This document shows positions 1 through 7,824 of a stretch of DNA of 34,209 nucleotides, piece by piece (the first letter of the stretch is position 1; each line of letters starts with the position of its first letter). Both the position numbers and the translations under genes were made by a program. The DNA lies in NCBI GenBank assembly GCA_035649575.1, contig DASRJH010000324.1:1-34209 (forward strand). The letters are read 5' to 3'. The notes beneath the pieces are model-generated. The model was not told where the DNA came from. It saw nothing but the letters and a program-made list of their open reading frames with translations, and made no database searches. The stretch is from DASVAL01 sp035649575 (lineage in GTDB: Bacteria > Planctomycetota > UBA1135 > UBA2386).

Positions 1-994
1 CGACGCCCAACCCGCGGCGACGCCGCGGCAGGGGCGGCGGCAGCGGCGGCGGCAGCTGGGGCGGCAGCGGCGGCGCCACACAGTGCGGCAGCTCGGCGCG
101 CGAGGGTGGTCGAGCCTGACCGAGCGTTGGCTCCTGCCCGCCGAACGCGGCGATGAGGTCGTGCACGCTCTGGTAGCGCGCGGCCGGGTCCTTCTGCAGA
201 CAGCGCTGCAGCACGGCGCGTTCGAGCGCCGAGAGATGGGCCGGCAGCACCGGGGCCTCCGTCTCGTGCTTCCTGAGCACCTCCCATTCGCTGTCGCCCG
301 TGAACGGCACGCGGCCACACAGCAGTTCGTAGAGCATCACGCCGAGCGAATAGATGTCGCTGCGGTGATCGCCGCGCCGCTGCAGCATCTCGGGCGCCAT
401 GTAGTACGGCGTGCCGCGTCCCATCGACAGGCTGCCGCGGCTGTGCGTGACGAGCTTGCTGAGCCCGTAGTCGCCGAGACGCGCGACCGCGCCCTTCAAG
501 AACACGTTCGCCGGCTTGATGTCGAAGTGCACGAGCGAGCGTTCGTGCAGCGCCGCGAGACCGCGGCAGCACTGCAGGAAGAAGCGCAGCAGCTCGTCGC
601 GCTCGGCAGTTGTCGGCGGGTTGCCCGTCGCCGGGATTCGATCGCGCAGCGTCTCGGTGCCCGCGAACGCCATCACGAGATACGGGATGCCGTCGACCTC
701 CCCGCGGTCCTCGATCGACACGAGGTTCGGGTGGTCGACCTGCGCGAAGTACTTGACCTGTTCGAGCTCGGCGAGCACCGCGCGCCGCACCTCGCCGTCG
801 TCGACCTGCAGGAACTTGATCGCATAGTCCTTGCCGATCGATTGCTTGCGCGCGCGGAACACGAGCCCGAACATGCCCCCGCCGAGCTTCGTAGTGATCT
901 CGAAGCCCGACACGTAGCCGGGCTTGCGATAGTCGCGGTAGAACGCTTCCCAGTCGGCGGGGCGCTCGGTCGGGGTGGGCTGGGGCAACGACAT
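1..994 (-). CDS. Serine/threonine protein kinase (C-terminus cut by window edge)
   Basis: Phosphorylates Ser/Thr of unknown targets. The 331 visible codons contain a complete kinase domain: a glycine loop (KLGGGMFGLVF, residues 37-47), the ATP lysine K60 in DYAIK, the catalytic loop HFDIKPANV (156-164), GDYGLSK (174-180) and APE-type YYMAPEM (197-203). Two departures from consensus are visible: Phe replaces the Arg of HRD, making it a non-RD kinase, and DYG replaces DFG. The catalytic Asp, Asn and metal Asp are kept, so activity is plausible. After residue 300 comes a Pro/Leu-rich, then Arg-rich stretch, typical of a linker to a membrane or sensor part lying outside the window. The start is the ATG at 994, with no clear Shine-Dalgarno. 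It follows the Uma2-family gene on the same strand after about 100 bp. Confidence 0.93.
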   Translation of the reverse strand, partial: MSLPQPTPTERPADWEAFYRDYRKPGYVSGFEITTKLGGGMFGLVFRARKQSIGKDYAIKFLQVDDGEVRRAVLAELEQVKYFAQVDHPNLVSIEDRGEVDGIPYLVMAFAGTETLRDRIPATGNPPTTAERDELLRFFLQCCRGLAALHERSLVHFDIKPANVFLKGAVARLGDYGLSKLVTHSRGSLSMGRGTPYYMAPEMLQRRGDHRSDIYSLGVMLYELLCGRVPFTGDSEWEVLRKHETEAPVLPAHLSALERAVLQRCLQKDPAARYQSVHDLIAAFGGQEPTLGQARPPSRAELPHCVAPPLPPQLPPPLPPPLPRRRRGLGV

Positions 995-1095
995 CAGGGC
1001 GAAGTGTAAACCGCGCGGCGAAAGGAGGCTCGCTACGGAATGAGGCCGGGAAGATTCCGGCTGGCGCCGATTGCTGCTCGAACTGGGCGACCCTG

Positions 1096-1659
1096 TCAGC
1101 GAACCGGGCCTGGGAACAGCGCTGCCACGGCCACTGCGAAGCCGGGCACGACCTCGCCGCCATCGAGCGTGTCCGCCGGACCGAGCACCACGACATCGCG
1201 CGGCCCGCGGTAGACCGTGACGCGCTTCGCCTTGCCGTCGACGATCCACACGAGCCGGGTGCCGTGTTCGAGCCAACTGAGGGCCATCTCCTGCACCTCG
1301 CCCCAGCTGTCGCAGGGCGACGTCTCGACGGCGAGGTCGGGCGGACCGGGAAAGAACCCCGGCGCGAACTCTACCGGCAGCCGGTCCCGGCGCACGAATG
1401 CAACATCCGGCGCGAGCACGGTGTCAGGGTTGCGCTCGAGCATGAAGCCCGTGTCATTGGTGAGCACGGCGCCAAGGCCTCGATCCTCGACCCAGTTCGC
1501 CAGGTAGCGGGTCACGCGCGCGGCAACCAGACCGTGCAGCGGAGCCGCAGCACTCATGCGCCGCAGCTCCCCGCGCACGAGCTCGTGCCGGTAACCGACT
1601 TCGTGGATCTCGAGCAGGTCTTCCGCGGTGAGAACGGGTGGGCTGGACATCCGATGCAT
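1096..1659 (-). CDS. Uma2-family (DUF820) PD-(D/E)XK endonuclease-like protein
   Basis: 187 aa, the usual size of the Uma2/DUF820 family. These are restriction-endonuclease-fold proteins, common in Planctomycetota and cyanobacteria, of unsettled biological role. Family landmarks are seen in order: an N-terminal TAEDLLEI helix, the YRHELVRGELR strand pair, PDVAFV (84-89), PDLAVETSP (107-115) and LSWLEHGTRLVWIVD. The fold's acidic residues D85, D108 and E112 are present. The Lys usually found in the helix after the core (EKxxxYLxxG) appears to be Met125, so catalysis may be impaired. I chose the ATG at 1659 because an AGGAGG lies 13 bases upstream; the ATG at 1650 is the alternative. It may have a stand-alone transcript or follow the MazG-like gene 217 bp upstream. 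Confidence 0.85.
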   Translation of the reverse strand: MHRMSSPPVLTAEDLLEIHEVGYRHELVRGELRRMSAAAPLHGLVAARVTRYLANWVEDRGLGAVLTNDTGFMLERNPDTVLAPDVAFVRRDRLPVEFAPGFFPGPPDLAVETSPCDSWGEVQEMALSWLEHGTRLVWIVDGKAKRVTVYRGPRDVVVLGPADTLDGGEVVPGFAVAVAALFPGPVR

Positions 1660-1876
1660 GGTAGCAAGTGTTCCTCCTGTGGGACGGCCCGGTGCCACAG
1701 GGAGATGTGCTCCGAATCTGCCAGCGGTGGCAGGAAATCGGTCAGGGAACGCAACTTCGCGCAGCGCCAGCGCGAGAGGACCAGCAGGGCCATCGCCGTG
1801 CCAGAGGTCTTGCCGCTCTCCTGCCGATGGTATGCGAGAGCGCAGGTCCTGCAACCGGCACCGGCGCGCAGCCGGG

Positions 1877-2197
1877 TCAGACCTGCCTCGTTTGGGGGCA
1901 CCGGCACGGCACGGAGCGGCAACGCGGACAACCCCCGCCGTACTTCTTGCGCCCGACCTGCTCGAGGTCGAGGCCGTGCAGCGACGCGAGCGTGCAGAGC
2001 CACGCGTAGACGTCGCCGAACTCCTCTTCGAGGTTCTTCCTGTCCTTGCGCCGCACGGCGCGCACCAGCTCGCCGACCTCCTCGACGAACCAGAGCAGCG
2101 TTCCCTGAACGCCGCGCGCAGCGTCGCGGTCGTAGTAGAGATCCTCGATCAGCCGCTGGAACGAGCCCTGCGGTGCCGGCTGCTGCGGCCCGCTCAT
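1877..2197 (-). CDS. MazG-like nucleotide pyrophosphohydrolase with a C-terminal zinc-finger-like tail
   Basis: A 106-aa member of the all-alpha MazG/NTP-pyrophosphatase superfamily, which hydrolyses NTPs or dNTPs to NMP and pyrophosphate. The metal-binding helices are visible: EExxE at E39-E43 and ExxD at E59-D62, with the hydrophobic WLCTLASLHGLDL segment after them. After the domain comes KKYGGGCPRCRSVPCRC, with Cys at 90, 93, 98 and 100. This looks like a small metal-binding knuckle. Similar tails occur in some short MazG-like proteins. The start codon ATG (2197) overlaps the stop of the upstream SpoIIE-like gene as ATGA, indicating translational coupling. The actual substrate cannot be told from sequence. 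Confidence 0.85.
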   Translation of the reverse strand: MSGPQQPAPQGSFQRLIEDLYYDRDAARGVQGTLLWFVEEVGELVRAVRRKDRKNLEEEFGDVYAWLCTLASLHGLDLEQVGRKKYGGGCPRCRSVPCRCPQTRQV

Positions 2198-3324
2198 GCC
2201 TGACCCGCCTTCTTCACGGTCACGAGCAGCACGTCCTCGCGCAGACCATCGGCGCCCGCGTCCTGCTCGATGCCGCCGAGCACGACGTTCATGAACATGT
2301 TCGTGTGCCGCGGCGAGTGCTGGCGCAGCAGGTCCAGCAGTCCCTCGCTGCGCAGCAGCGCTTCGTTGCCGAGCACGAGCCTCGTGCCCGGGCTCATCTC
2401 GATCTCCTGCGGCCGCAGCGATTTCTCGAACACTGGCCCGTCGTCGAGGCCGATCGCGATGCCCTCGGCATTGAGCTCGAGCACTTCGCCGCGCTGGCAG
2501 ATCAGCAGCGGCGAACGCGCTCCCGCCTGGTAGAGCTTTGCGCCCTCGGGTCCGACTGCGAGCAGCGTCGCCTTGGCGCAGCACCCGGCCGGCAGATGGG
2601 TCTTGCAGACCTTGTTCGTGTGGGCGAGCGCCTTGCGCGGCGTGGCGCCGGCCGCGAGCGCGCGGTGCAGCTCGTCGCGCGCGAGCCGGCAGCCATACAC
2701 GGAGATCGCGCCGTGGCCTTCGGCGCTCACGAGGTAGACGACGCTCTGCGGATTCTCGCCGTCGGTCGTGACGAGGTCGAAGTAGTCGAGCCCGCCGCGC
2801 GAGCCGCCGCTGAGCGCGCCGTCGACCTCGTAGCCGGCGACGGCCGCGAGCTTCTGCGGCACGGTCTTGTCGCGCAGCTGCTTCACGAGCGGGTCCATCG
2901 AGACGAGCGCGGCGCCGCCCGACGACTCCTGGCTCTTGAGCAGGTCGGCCAGGTCGTTCGCGAGGTATTGCACGGAACGGCCCAGGGTGGTGATCTCGTC
3001 GTTGCCGCTGATGCGCACCTTCACCTCGGAACCGCCGCGGCCGAGCTTGCCGACACCGAAGCCGATGTCCTTGATGCGCGAGGCGACCTTGCCGCCGAAC
3101 ACGAAGCCGCCGACGCCGCAGATCACGGCCGTGACCACGGCGAGACCGAGTCCGACCTGCCAACCGCGGCTCACGATGTTCGGATCCTTGATGCCGCCGC
3201 TGACGTTCTGCACGAGCACGATCGTCACGAGCAGCCCGCCGACCAGACCGACGAGCCCGGAGCGGATGCCAAGACTGCGGGCCACCGAGCCGCTCGACCT
3301 GGACCTGCTGCCTTTTCGCGCCAT
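2194..3324 (-). CDS. Membrane HAMP protein with SpoIIE/PP2C-like phosphatase domain, probably degenerate
   Basis: 376 aa. Residues 22-41 and 55-77 are membrane segments. Residues about 78-130 look like a HAMP linker (GNDEITTLGRSVQYLANDL). Residues 160-372 align by eye with SpoIIE-type Ser/Thr phosphatases: GGLDYFDLV (177-185) for GGDFYDVF, SAEGHG (200-205) for DVSGHG, KLYQAGARSPLLI (263-275) for the AGHPPPLL strand, and REDVLLVTV (362-370) for the last strand. The Asp of DVSG and the Asp of TDG (here LVLGNEALL, 317-324) are missing, so the two-metal site is incomplete. It may be a pseudo-phosphatase acting as a partner-switch sensor, or may use other residues. It lies 119 bp downstream of pgpA and is coupled to the MazG-like gene. 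Confidence 0.75.
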   Translation of the reverse strand: MARKGSRSRSSGSVARSLGIRSGLVGLVGGLLVTIVLVQNVSGGIKDPNIVSRGWQVGLGLAVVTAVICGVGGFVFGGKVASRIKDIGFGVGKLGRGGSEVKVRISGNDEITTLGRSVQYLANDLADLLKSQESSGGAALVSMDPLVKQLRDKTVPQKLAAVAGYEVDGALSGGSRGGLDYFDLVTTDGENPQSVVYLVSAEGHGAISVYGCRLARDELHRALAAGATPRKALAHTNKVCKTHLPAGCCAKATLLAVGPEGAKLYQAGARSPLLICQRGEVLELNAEGIAIGLDDGPVFEKSLRPQEIEMSPGTRLVLGNEALLRSEGLLDLLRQHSPRHTNMFMNVVLGGIEQDAGADGLREDVLLVTVKKAGQA

Positions 3325-3420
3325 GAAGTTACGTGCTCGGCGGGCGCCGGGCGGCGGGCATCATGACGAAACCAGGGCCGCGCGTCACGAGCCAAGCGGC
3401 CGCGTGCGTCGATTGGCCCG

Positions 3421-3446
3421 ATCGATCGGCTCAGTCGATCGGCTCA
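3421..3446 (-). repeat. 13-bp direct repeat that includes the pgpA stop codon
   Basis: Read on the minus strand, TGAGCCGATCGAC is followed directly by TGAGCCGATCGAT (12 of 13 identical). The first TGA is the pgpA stop. It resembles the stop-linked repeats after tpiA and yicC in this window. Confidence 0.8.
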
Positions 3447-3935
3447 ACCGTGCAGCATGGGCAACACGAGCCACAGCGACAGACCCGCATAAGCACCCGC
3501 CATCTGGTCGTCGGCCATGATGCCGAGCGCACCGGGCAGGTCCTCGAGCTTGCGCGCGGGCTGGATCTTCAGCACGTCGAACACGCGGAACGCGAAGAAC
3601 GCGGCCATGTGTCCGAACGCGTCGGGCCGCTTCTGCGCGAGCAGCGCGTAGACGATCACGGTCACGAGATAACCGACCACTTCATCGAGCACGAAGTGGC
3701 CCGGATCCTCCTTGGGCCACGTGCGCGCGACGAAAGCCGTCTGCATGCAGCCCCAGACGAACAGCACGACGGCCGCGATGCCCCACGCCAATACGAAGTG
3801 CTCGGGCAGCGCCCATTGCAGCGTCACGGCGAGCAACACGCCGCCGAGCGTGCCGACGGTGCCCGGCGCGAACGGCGAGCAGCCGAGGCCGCCGCTCGTG
3901 ACCGAGAGCCAGCGGATCCGGTCGCCGAGCGACAT
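3444..3935 (-). CDS. pgpA: Phosphatidylglycerophosphatase A
   Basis: A membrane enzyme that removes the phosphate from phosphatidylglycerophosphate to give phosphatidylglycerol. 163 aa, the normal length. PgpA hallmarks are clear: GLGCSPFAPGTVGTLGG (16-32) at the start, hydrophobic segments at about 32-62 and 85-100, DPGHFVLDEVVGYLV (77-91), and the C-terminal FRVFDVLKIQPARKLE followed by DLPGALGIMADDQMAG (132-147), with the acidic metal ligands DD at 142-143. The ATG at 3935 shares its A with the stop of pgsA (TGATG), so the enzymes for two successive steps of phosphatidylglycerol synthesis are translationally coupled. Confidence 0.95.
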   Translation of the reverse strand: MSLGDRIRWLSVTSGGLGCSPFAPGTVGTLGGVLLAVTLQWALPEHFVLAWGIAAVVLFVWGCMQTAFVARTWPKEDPGHFVLDEVVGYLVTVIVYALLAQKRPDAFGHMAAFFAFRVFDVLKIQPARKLEDLPGALGIMADDQMAGAYAGLSLWLVLPMLHG

Positions 3936-4534
3936 CACCTGGCCCCGGCGAACAGCACGTCGCGGGCCTTCACGACGTAGTTGAGGCCCGACACGACGGT
4001 GAGCCCGAGGCTGATCCAGAAGCCCCACTGCGCGGCCCACACCCAGATGCCCGCGCCGGCGACCATCGTGATCAACGCGGCGACCGTCCAGCACTGCGAC
4101 ACCATCTTCCACTTGCCGAGGCGATCGGCCGGGAACGGCCTGCCCGTCGCTTCGACGACGCCGCGGATCGCGGTGACGAGGAACTCGCGCGCGACGACGA
4201 TGACGACGTACCACGTGGTGAGCACGGTGGTCGCGGCGGGGAACTGCAGCAGCGTGATCAGCGAACCCGCGATCAGCACTTTGTCGGCGAACGGATCGGC
4301 GACGCGGCCGAACGCGGTGACGAGGTTCCAGCGGCGCGCGAGATAGCCGTCGAGGAAGTCGGTGACCGCGGCGATCAAGAACAGCACGAACGCGATCCAG
4401 ATGCACCCCGGTTCGATCACCTCGCCGATCAACCCCTGGGCCATCACGCTGGAACGCGGCGCAAGCTCCAGGAACACGAACACGCCCGCCGTCAGCACGA
4501 GCCGCATCAGGGTGATGAGGTTGGGCAGGTTCAT
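3935..4534 (-). CDS. pgsA: CDP-diacylglycerol--glycerol-3-phosphate 3-phosphatidyltransferase
   Basis: An integral membrane enzyme making phosphatidylglycerophosphate from CDP-diacylglycerol and glycerol-3-phosphate. 199 aa. The CDP-alcohol phosphotransferase signature D-G-x2-A-R-x8-G-x3-D-x3-D is intact: D62 G63, A66 R67, G76, D80, D84. It begins with the typical MNLPNLITLMRL. Hydrophobic segments lie at about 10-25, 44-60, 88-117 and 148-180. The ATG at 4534 overlaps the rimO stop as ATGA, and AGGAAGG lies just before it inside rimO. Its own stop overlaps pgpA. Other CDP-alcohol transferases share the motif, but the pgpA neighbour supports PgsA. Confidence 0.93.
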   Translation of the reverse strand: MNLPNLITLMRLVLTAGVFVFLELAPRSSVMAQGLIGEVIEPGCIWIAFVLFLIAAVTDFLDGYLARRWNLVTAFGRVADPFADKVLIAGSLITLLQFPAATTVLTTWYVVIVVAREFLVTAIRGVVEATGRPFPADRLGKWKMVSQCWTVAALITMVAGAGIWVWAAQWGFWISLGLTVVSGLNYVVKARDVLFAGAR

Positions 4535-5904
4535 GCCTTCCTCTTCGGCCTGGCAGCCGCCTCGGCCGGCGCGCCTTCGACTTCGTAGTCGTGGGCCTTC
4601 GTGATCGTGACGTCGAGCCACTGGCCCGGCTCGGCGCAACCCTTCGGCAACAGCACGCGGCCGTCGACCTCGGGAGCGTCGGCCCAGCTCCGGCCGACCA
4701 CGCGCCTGCCTTCGGCGTCGCAGCCATCGACCAGCACGGGCAGCGTCTTGCCGACCAGCGATTCGTGAAAGCCGCGCATGACACCGCGCTGCAGCTCCAT
4801 CAGTTCGGCGACGCGCGACTTGGTCACCTTCGCGGGCACCTGGTCCGGCAGATCGAACGCCGGCGTGCCTTCCTCCTGCGAGTACGGGAACACGCCGAGC
4901 CGCTCGAACCGGTAGCTCGCGACCAGTTCCTTCGCCGCCTGGAAGTCCGCTTCGGTCTCGCCAGGGAACCCCGCGATCAAGGTGCTGCGTACCGCGATGC
5001 CCGGCACCTCGGTGCGCAGCCGGTCGAGGATGCCGCGCACCTGCTCGCCGGACACGCCGCGCTTCATCGACTTCAGCATCGAGCCGCTGATGTGCTGGAT
5101 CGGGATGTCGAGGTATTTGACCGCCTTCGGATGCTCGCGCAGGAACGTGGTCAGTTCCGGCAGCACGGTGTGCGGGTACGCGTACATGAGCCGCAGCCAG
5201 CGGATGCCGTCGACCTCGCCGAGTTTCTCGAGCAGCGCATGGATCTGGCGCTTCCTCGTCGTGTCGAGGCCGTAGGCGGTGCTGTCCTCGGCGACGACCA
5301 CGAGCTCCTGGACGCCGGCAGCGGCGAGAGCCTTGGCTTCGTCGACGAGCACGTCGATCGGCTTGCTGCGGTTCTTCCCGCGCATGCTCGGGATCGCGCA
5401 GAAGGTGCAGGTGTGGTCGCAGCCCTCGCTGATACGCAAGTAGGCGAAGCTCTTCGGCGTCAGCAGGAAGCGCTTCGTGTCGCTGCGCGGGCCTTTCGGC
5501 TTGCCGCCGTCGACAGTCGCGACCCAGCGGCGCGAGCTGCCGTTCACGATGCGGCGCACGACGCCCGGTATGCCCGAGTAGTCGGACAGACCGAACACGG
5601 CGTCGAGCTCGGGCACGGACTGCTTCAGCTCGTCGCCGTAGCGCTGCGCGAGGCAACCGACGGCGATGACGCCCTTCAGGTTGCCCTCGTCCTTCAGACG
5701 CGCGACCGACAGGATCGTGTCGATCGATTCCTGCTTCGCCGTGTCGATGAACCCGCACGTGTTGACGACGACGACGTCCGCGTCTTCGACGTCCTTCACG
5801 ACCTGAAGCCCTTCCTCGACCACGTGACCCAGGAGCACCTCGGAATCGACCAGGTTCCGGGCGCAACCGAGGCTGACCAGGGAGACGCGGATCGCTTCGT
5901 TCAC
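4531..5904 (-). CDS. rimO: Ribosomal protein S12 methylthiotransferase RimO
   Basis: A radical-SAM enzyme that adds a methylthio group to an Asp of ribosomal protein uS12. 457 aa from the GTG at 5904. In order: the MTTase N-terminal domain with three cluster cysteines C14 (SLGCARN), C50 (NTCGF) and C84 (AVGC); the radical SAM motif CDHTCTFC (C162, C166, C169); the PSMRGKNRSKP strand; the barrel with YLDIPIQHIS; and a C-terminal TRAM domain. MRGKNRS in place of the MiaB-type pattern, and the EGCDHTCTFCAIP context, favour RimO over MiaB. I prefer the GTG because it overlaps the rplI stop as GTGA, the coupling pattern used throughout this operon. An ATG at 5928 would extend the protein by 8 residues. 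Confidence 0.93.
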   Translation of the reverse strand: MNEAIRVSLVSLGCARNLVDSEVLLGHVVEEGLQVVKDVEDADVVVVNTCGFIDTAKQESIDTILSVARLKDEGNLKGVIAVGCLAQRYGDELKQSVPELDAVFGLSDYSGIPGVVRRIVNGSSRRWVATVDGGKPKGPRSDTKRFLLTPKSFAYLRISEGCDHTCTFCAIPSMRGKNRSKPIDVLVDEAKALAAAGVQELVVVAEDSTAYGLDTTRKRQIHALLEKLGEVDGIRWLRLMYAYPHTVLPELTTFLREHPKAVKYLDIPIQHISGSMLKSMKRGVSGEQVRGILDRLRTEVPGIAVRSTLIAGFPGETEADFQAAKELVASYRFERLGVFPYSQEEGTPAFDLPDQVPAKVTKSRVAELMELQRGVMRGFHESLVGKTLPVLVDGCDAEGRRVVGRSWADAPEVDGRVLLPKGCAEPGQWLDVTITKAHDYEVEGAPAEAAARPKRKA

Positions 5905-6353
5905 GCGGGCTTCTGCTGGACGACCCACACCTTCACGGTCGCATCGACGGTCGCGTGCAGGTGCACCACCACGTCGAACACGCCGATCTCCTTGAGCGGT
6001 TGCTCGAGGCGGACCTGCTTGTCGTCGACGTTGATGCCCTTGTCGCGCAACGCCGCGGCGATCTGCGCAGCGCTGACCGAACCGAACAGGTGGCCTTCGG
6101 CATTCGCGCGTTGCTCGATCGTCACGGAGGCCTCGCCGATCTTCGCGGCGAGCTCCTTCATGCCGGTGACGCGCGTCTGCTCCTCGGCCAGTGCCAGGGC
6201 CCGCGCGTGCTCGATCTCGGCCATGCTGATCTTCGTGACCATGACCGCGAGTCCGCGCGGCAGCAGGTAGTTGCGCGCATAACCTCGCTTCACCTTGACG
6301 ACGTCGCCGATCTTGCCGACGTGCTCGACATTCTGTTTGAGCAGGAGTTCCAT
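5901..6353 (-). CDS. rplI: 50S ribosomal protein bL9
   Basis: A two-domain 23S-rRNA-binding protein of the large subunit. 150 aa, standard length. The N-terminal domain carries the conserved VGKIGDVVKVKRGYARNYLLPRG region (positions 12-34). A long connecting helix follows (about 41-75), then the C-terminal domain with EGHLFGSVSAAQIAAAL (86-102). GGAGGA overlaps the end of rpsR 8 bases before the ATG, a good ribosome-binding site. It is the third gene of the rpsF-rpsR-rplI block. Confidence 0.97.
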   Translation of the reverse strand: MELLLKQNVEHVGKIGDVVKVKRGYARNYLLPRGLAVMVTKISMAEIEHARALALAEEQTRVTGMKELAAKIGEASVTIEQRANAEGHLFGSVSAAQIAAALRDKGINVDDKQVRLEQPLKEIGVFDVVVHLHATVDATVKVWVVQQKPA

Positions 6354-6356
6354 GGC

Positions 6357-6644
6357 TCAGATCCTCCCCACGAAGGGCATCAGGGCCACCATGCGGGCGC
6401 GCTTGATCGCATCCGCGAGCTTGCGCTGGTTCTGGCCCGAGAACGACGTGCGCTTGCGCGATTGGATGCGGCCGTTCGCGGACACGAACTTCGCGAGGTA
6501 GGCGACGTTCTTGTAGTCGAGCGGTTCTTCGGGCAGCACCTCGCGGCGCTTCTGGCCGAACCGACCGAACTTGCTGCGGCGCGCGCCGCCACCTTCGCGG
6601 CCGCCCTCGCGGAATCCACCGCCACTGCTATTCACGTTGCTCAT
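6357..6644 (-). CDS. rpsR: 30S ribosomal protein bS18
   Basis: A small-subunit protein that binds 16S rRNA together with bS6. 95 aa. The conserved core LDYKNVAYLAKFVSANGRI (42-60) and SRKRTSFSGQNQRKLADAIK (62-81) is complete. The first 25 residues are a Gly/Arg-rich extension (GGGFREGGREGGGARRSK) that is probably flexible and RNA-contacting. The ATG follows a GGAG just after the rpsF stop; spacing between the genes is 2 bp. Confidence 0.97.
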   Translation of the reverse strand: MSNVNSSGGGFREGGREGGGARRSKFGRFGQKRREVLPEEPLDYKNVAYLAKFVSANGRIQSRKRTSFSGQNQRKLADAIKRARMVALMPFVGRI

Positions 6645-6646
6645 GA

Positions 6647-7075
6647 TCAGATCTCCGTGGTGGCTCCAGTGGACTCGGCGGGCTCGACGCTGCTCATCAC
6701 GGGTGGTGGCGGCGGCGCGTCATCGGACGGAATCGTGTTGATGTCGAACGCAGCTTCCGGCTCGTAGGCCGCCTGCGGCACGTCCTCGCATTCGACGAGC
6801 AGGAAGCGCAGCAGCGATTCATTGAACTGCAGATCGCGCCGGATGGCGCCAAGGACCTGGGTGTTGGCCGAGAAGTACACGAGCAGATACGTGCCGCGCT
6901 GCTGCCCCTTGATCGGGTAGGCGAGGCGACGTTCATCCCAGCGCCGGCCACTCAAGACCTTGGCGCCGTGCTTCGTGAACATGGCGAGCACCGAGTCTTT
7001 CAGCGGCTGCCAGCCCTTGCGGACCTCCCGATTGTCGAGGAGGCACATGCATTCATAGGTTCGAGTGCGTTCCAA
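6647..7075 (-). CDS. rpsF: 30S ribosomal protein bS6
   Basis: The bS18 partner in the small subunit. 142 aa. The ferredoxin-like fold shows RTYECMCLLDNREV at the N-terminus, WDERRLAYPIKGQQRGTYLL (46-65) and the LQFNESLLRFLLV strand. An acidic and Pro-rich tail follows from about residue 105 (DDAPPPPPVMSS). The initiation codon is TTG: no ATG is in frame before it, and GGGAGA lies 7 bases upstream at the end of pth. There is no ssb gene between rpsF and rpsR, unlike in many bacteria. Confidence 0.95.
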   Translation of the reverse strand: MERTRTYECMCLLDNREVRKGWQPLKDSVLAMFTKHGAKVLSGRRWDERRLAYPIKGQQRGTYLLVYFSANTQVLGAIRRDLQFNESLLRFLLVECEDVPQAAYEPEAAFDINTIPSDDAPPPPPVMSSVEPAESTGATTEI

Positions 7076-7078
7076 ACT

Positions 7079-7783
7079 TCATTCTCCCGGGCGCGAGCCC
7101 GATTCTGGACTGTTGTAGGTTCCCATCAAGGTTTGCAGGTCTTTGCCATCCAACCACGCTTCCACGCAGTCGGCGGCGCGACCCAGGACACGACCGAGAA
7201 CCTCACGTTCCTCCGGGAGGAATGGAGCCAGGACGAAATCCGGCCAGGCGGCCGAACGCAGTCCTTCGGAGCCGTCCTTGGCAGCAGAAGGCTTGGCGTG
7301 CGATGGCACGCCTTCCTCCGGCCGTGGAACGGGTTGCCCGATACCGAGACGGAGACGGGGATACGCATCCGAGCCGAGCATCTGCTCGATGGACTTGAGG
7401 CCGTTGTGGCCCCCTGCGCTCCCCGACGGCCGGATACGGATCCGGCCCAGCGGTAGGTTCAGGTCATCTACGATCACAAAGAGCAACGGTTGTCCGCCCG
7501 CATGCCTCAGCAACGGAGCGACGACCTCGCCAGACAGATTCACGTAGGTCTGCGGCTTCACCAGCAGGAACGATCGTCCCTTCCGGCGACCCTCGCAGAC
7601 CTTCGCCTTCACCTTGCCCGAGAAGATCCGCGAACCATCGTCCGCGTGCCGCTCGAGCCGGGTGAATGCGAGTCCCAACCTCGAGGCCAGCAGGTCCAGC
7701 ACCATGAATCCGACGTTGTGTCGGGTCGCCTCGTATTCGGTCCCGGGGTTGCCGATGCCTACGACGATGCGGTGCCAGCCCAT
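7079..7783 (-). CDS. pth: Peptidyl-tRNA hydrolase
   Basis: Cleaves the ester bond of peptidyl-tRNAs that drop off ribosomes. 234 aa, longer than the usual 190. Conserved elements: VGIGNPGTEYEATRHNVGF (8-26) with the catalytic His of RHNVGF, FLLVKPQTYVNLSG, VDDLNLPLG and SGSAGGHNGLKSI. The extra length is an insertion after LGIGQPVPRP (a Ser/Gly/Lys-rich loop of about 25 residues) and a slightly long tail. The ATG at 7783 has no clear Shine-Dalgarno. A set of 19-bp tandem repeats lies in the 189-bp leader between rplY and this gene. Confidence 0.96.
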   Translation of the reverse strand: MGWHRIVVGIGNPGTEYEATRHNVGFMVLDLLASRLGLAFTRLERHADDGSRIFSGKVKAKVCEGRRKGRSFLLVKPQTYVNLSGEVVAPLLRHAGGQPLLFVIVDDLNLPLGRIRIRPSGSAGGHNGLKSIEQMLGSDAYPRLRLGIGQPVPRPEEGVPSHAKPSAAKDGSEGLRSAAWPDFVLAPFLPEEREVLGRVLGRAADCVEAWLDGKDLQTLMGTYNSPESGSRPGE

Positions 7784-7824
7784 GGCTGCAGGTTGGGGGC
7801 GAGGATGCTACGCGGCCCGGTGCC

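Noticed and set aside
1041..1057. Terminator after the Uma2-family gene
   Set aside because: The stem GCCGG-AA / TTCCGGC has a bulge, a 2-base loop and no T-run, so it is too weak to list.
4591..6270. 559-residue plus-strand frame opposite rimO and rplI
   Set aside because: It is an antisense shadow of genes with clear motifs; high GC leaves such frames open. The same holds for 1264-3366, 9825-11669 and 28464-30002.
6647..7090. Autoregulatory S6:S18 RNA leader before rpsF
   Set aside because: rpsF starts 3 bases after the pth stop, leaving no room for a leader, and I saw no matching hairpin.
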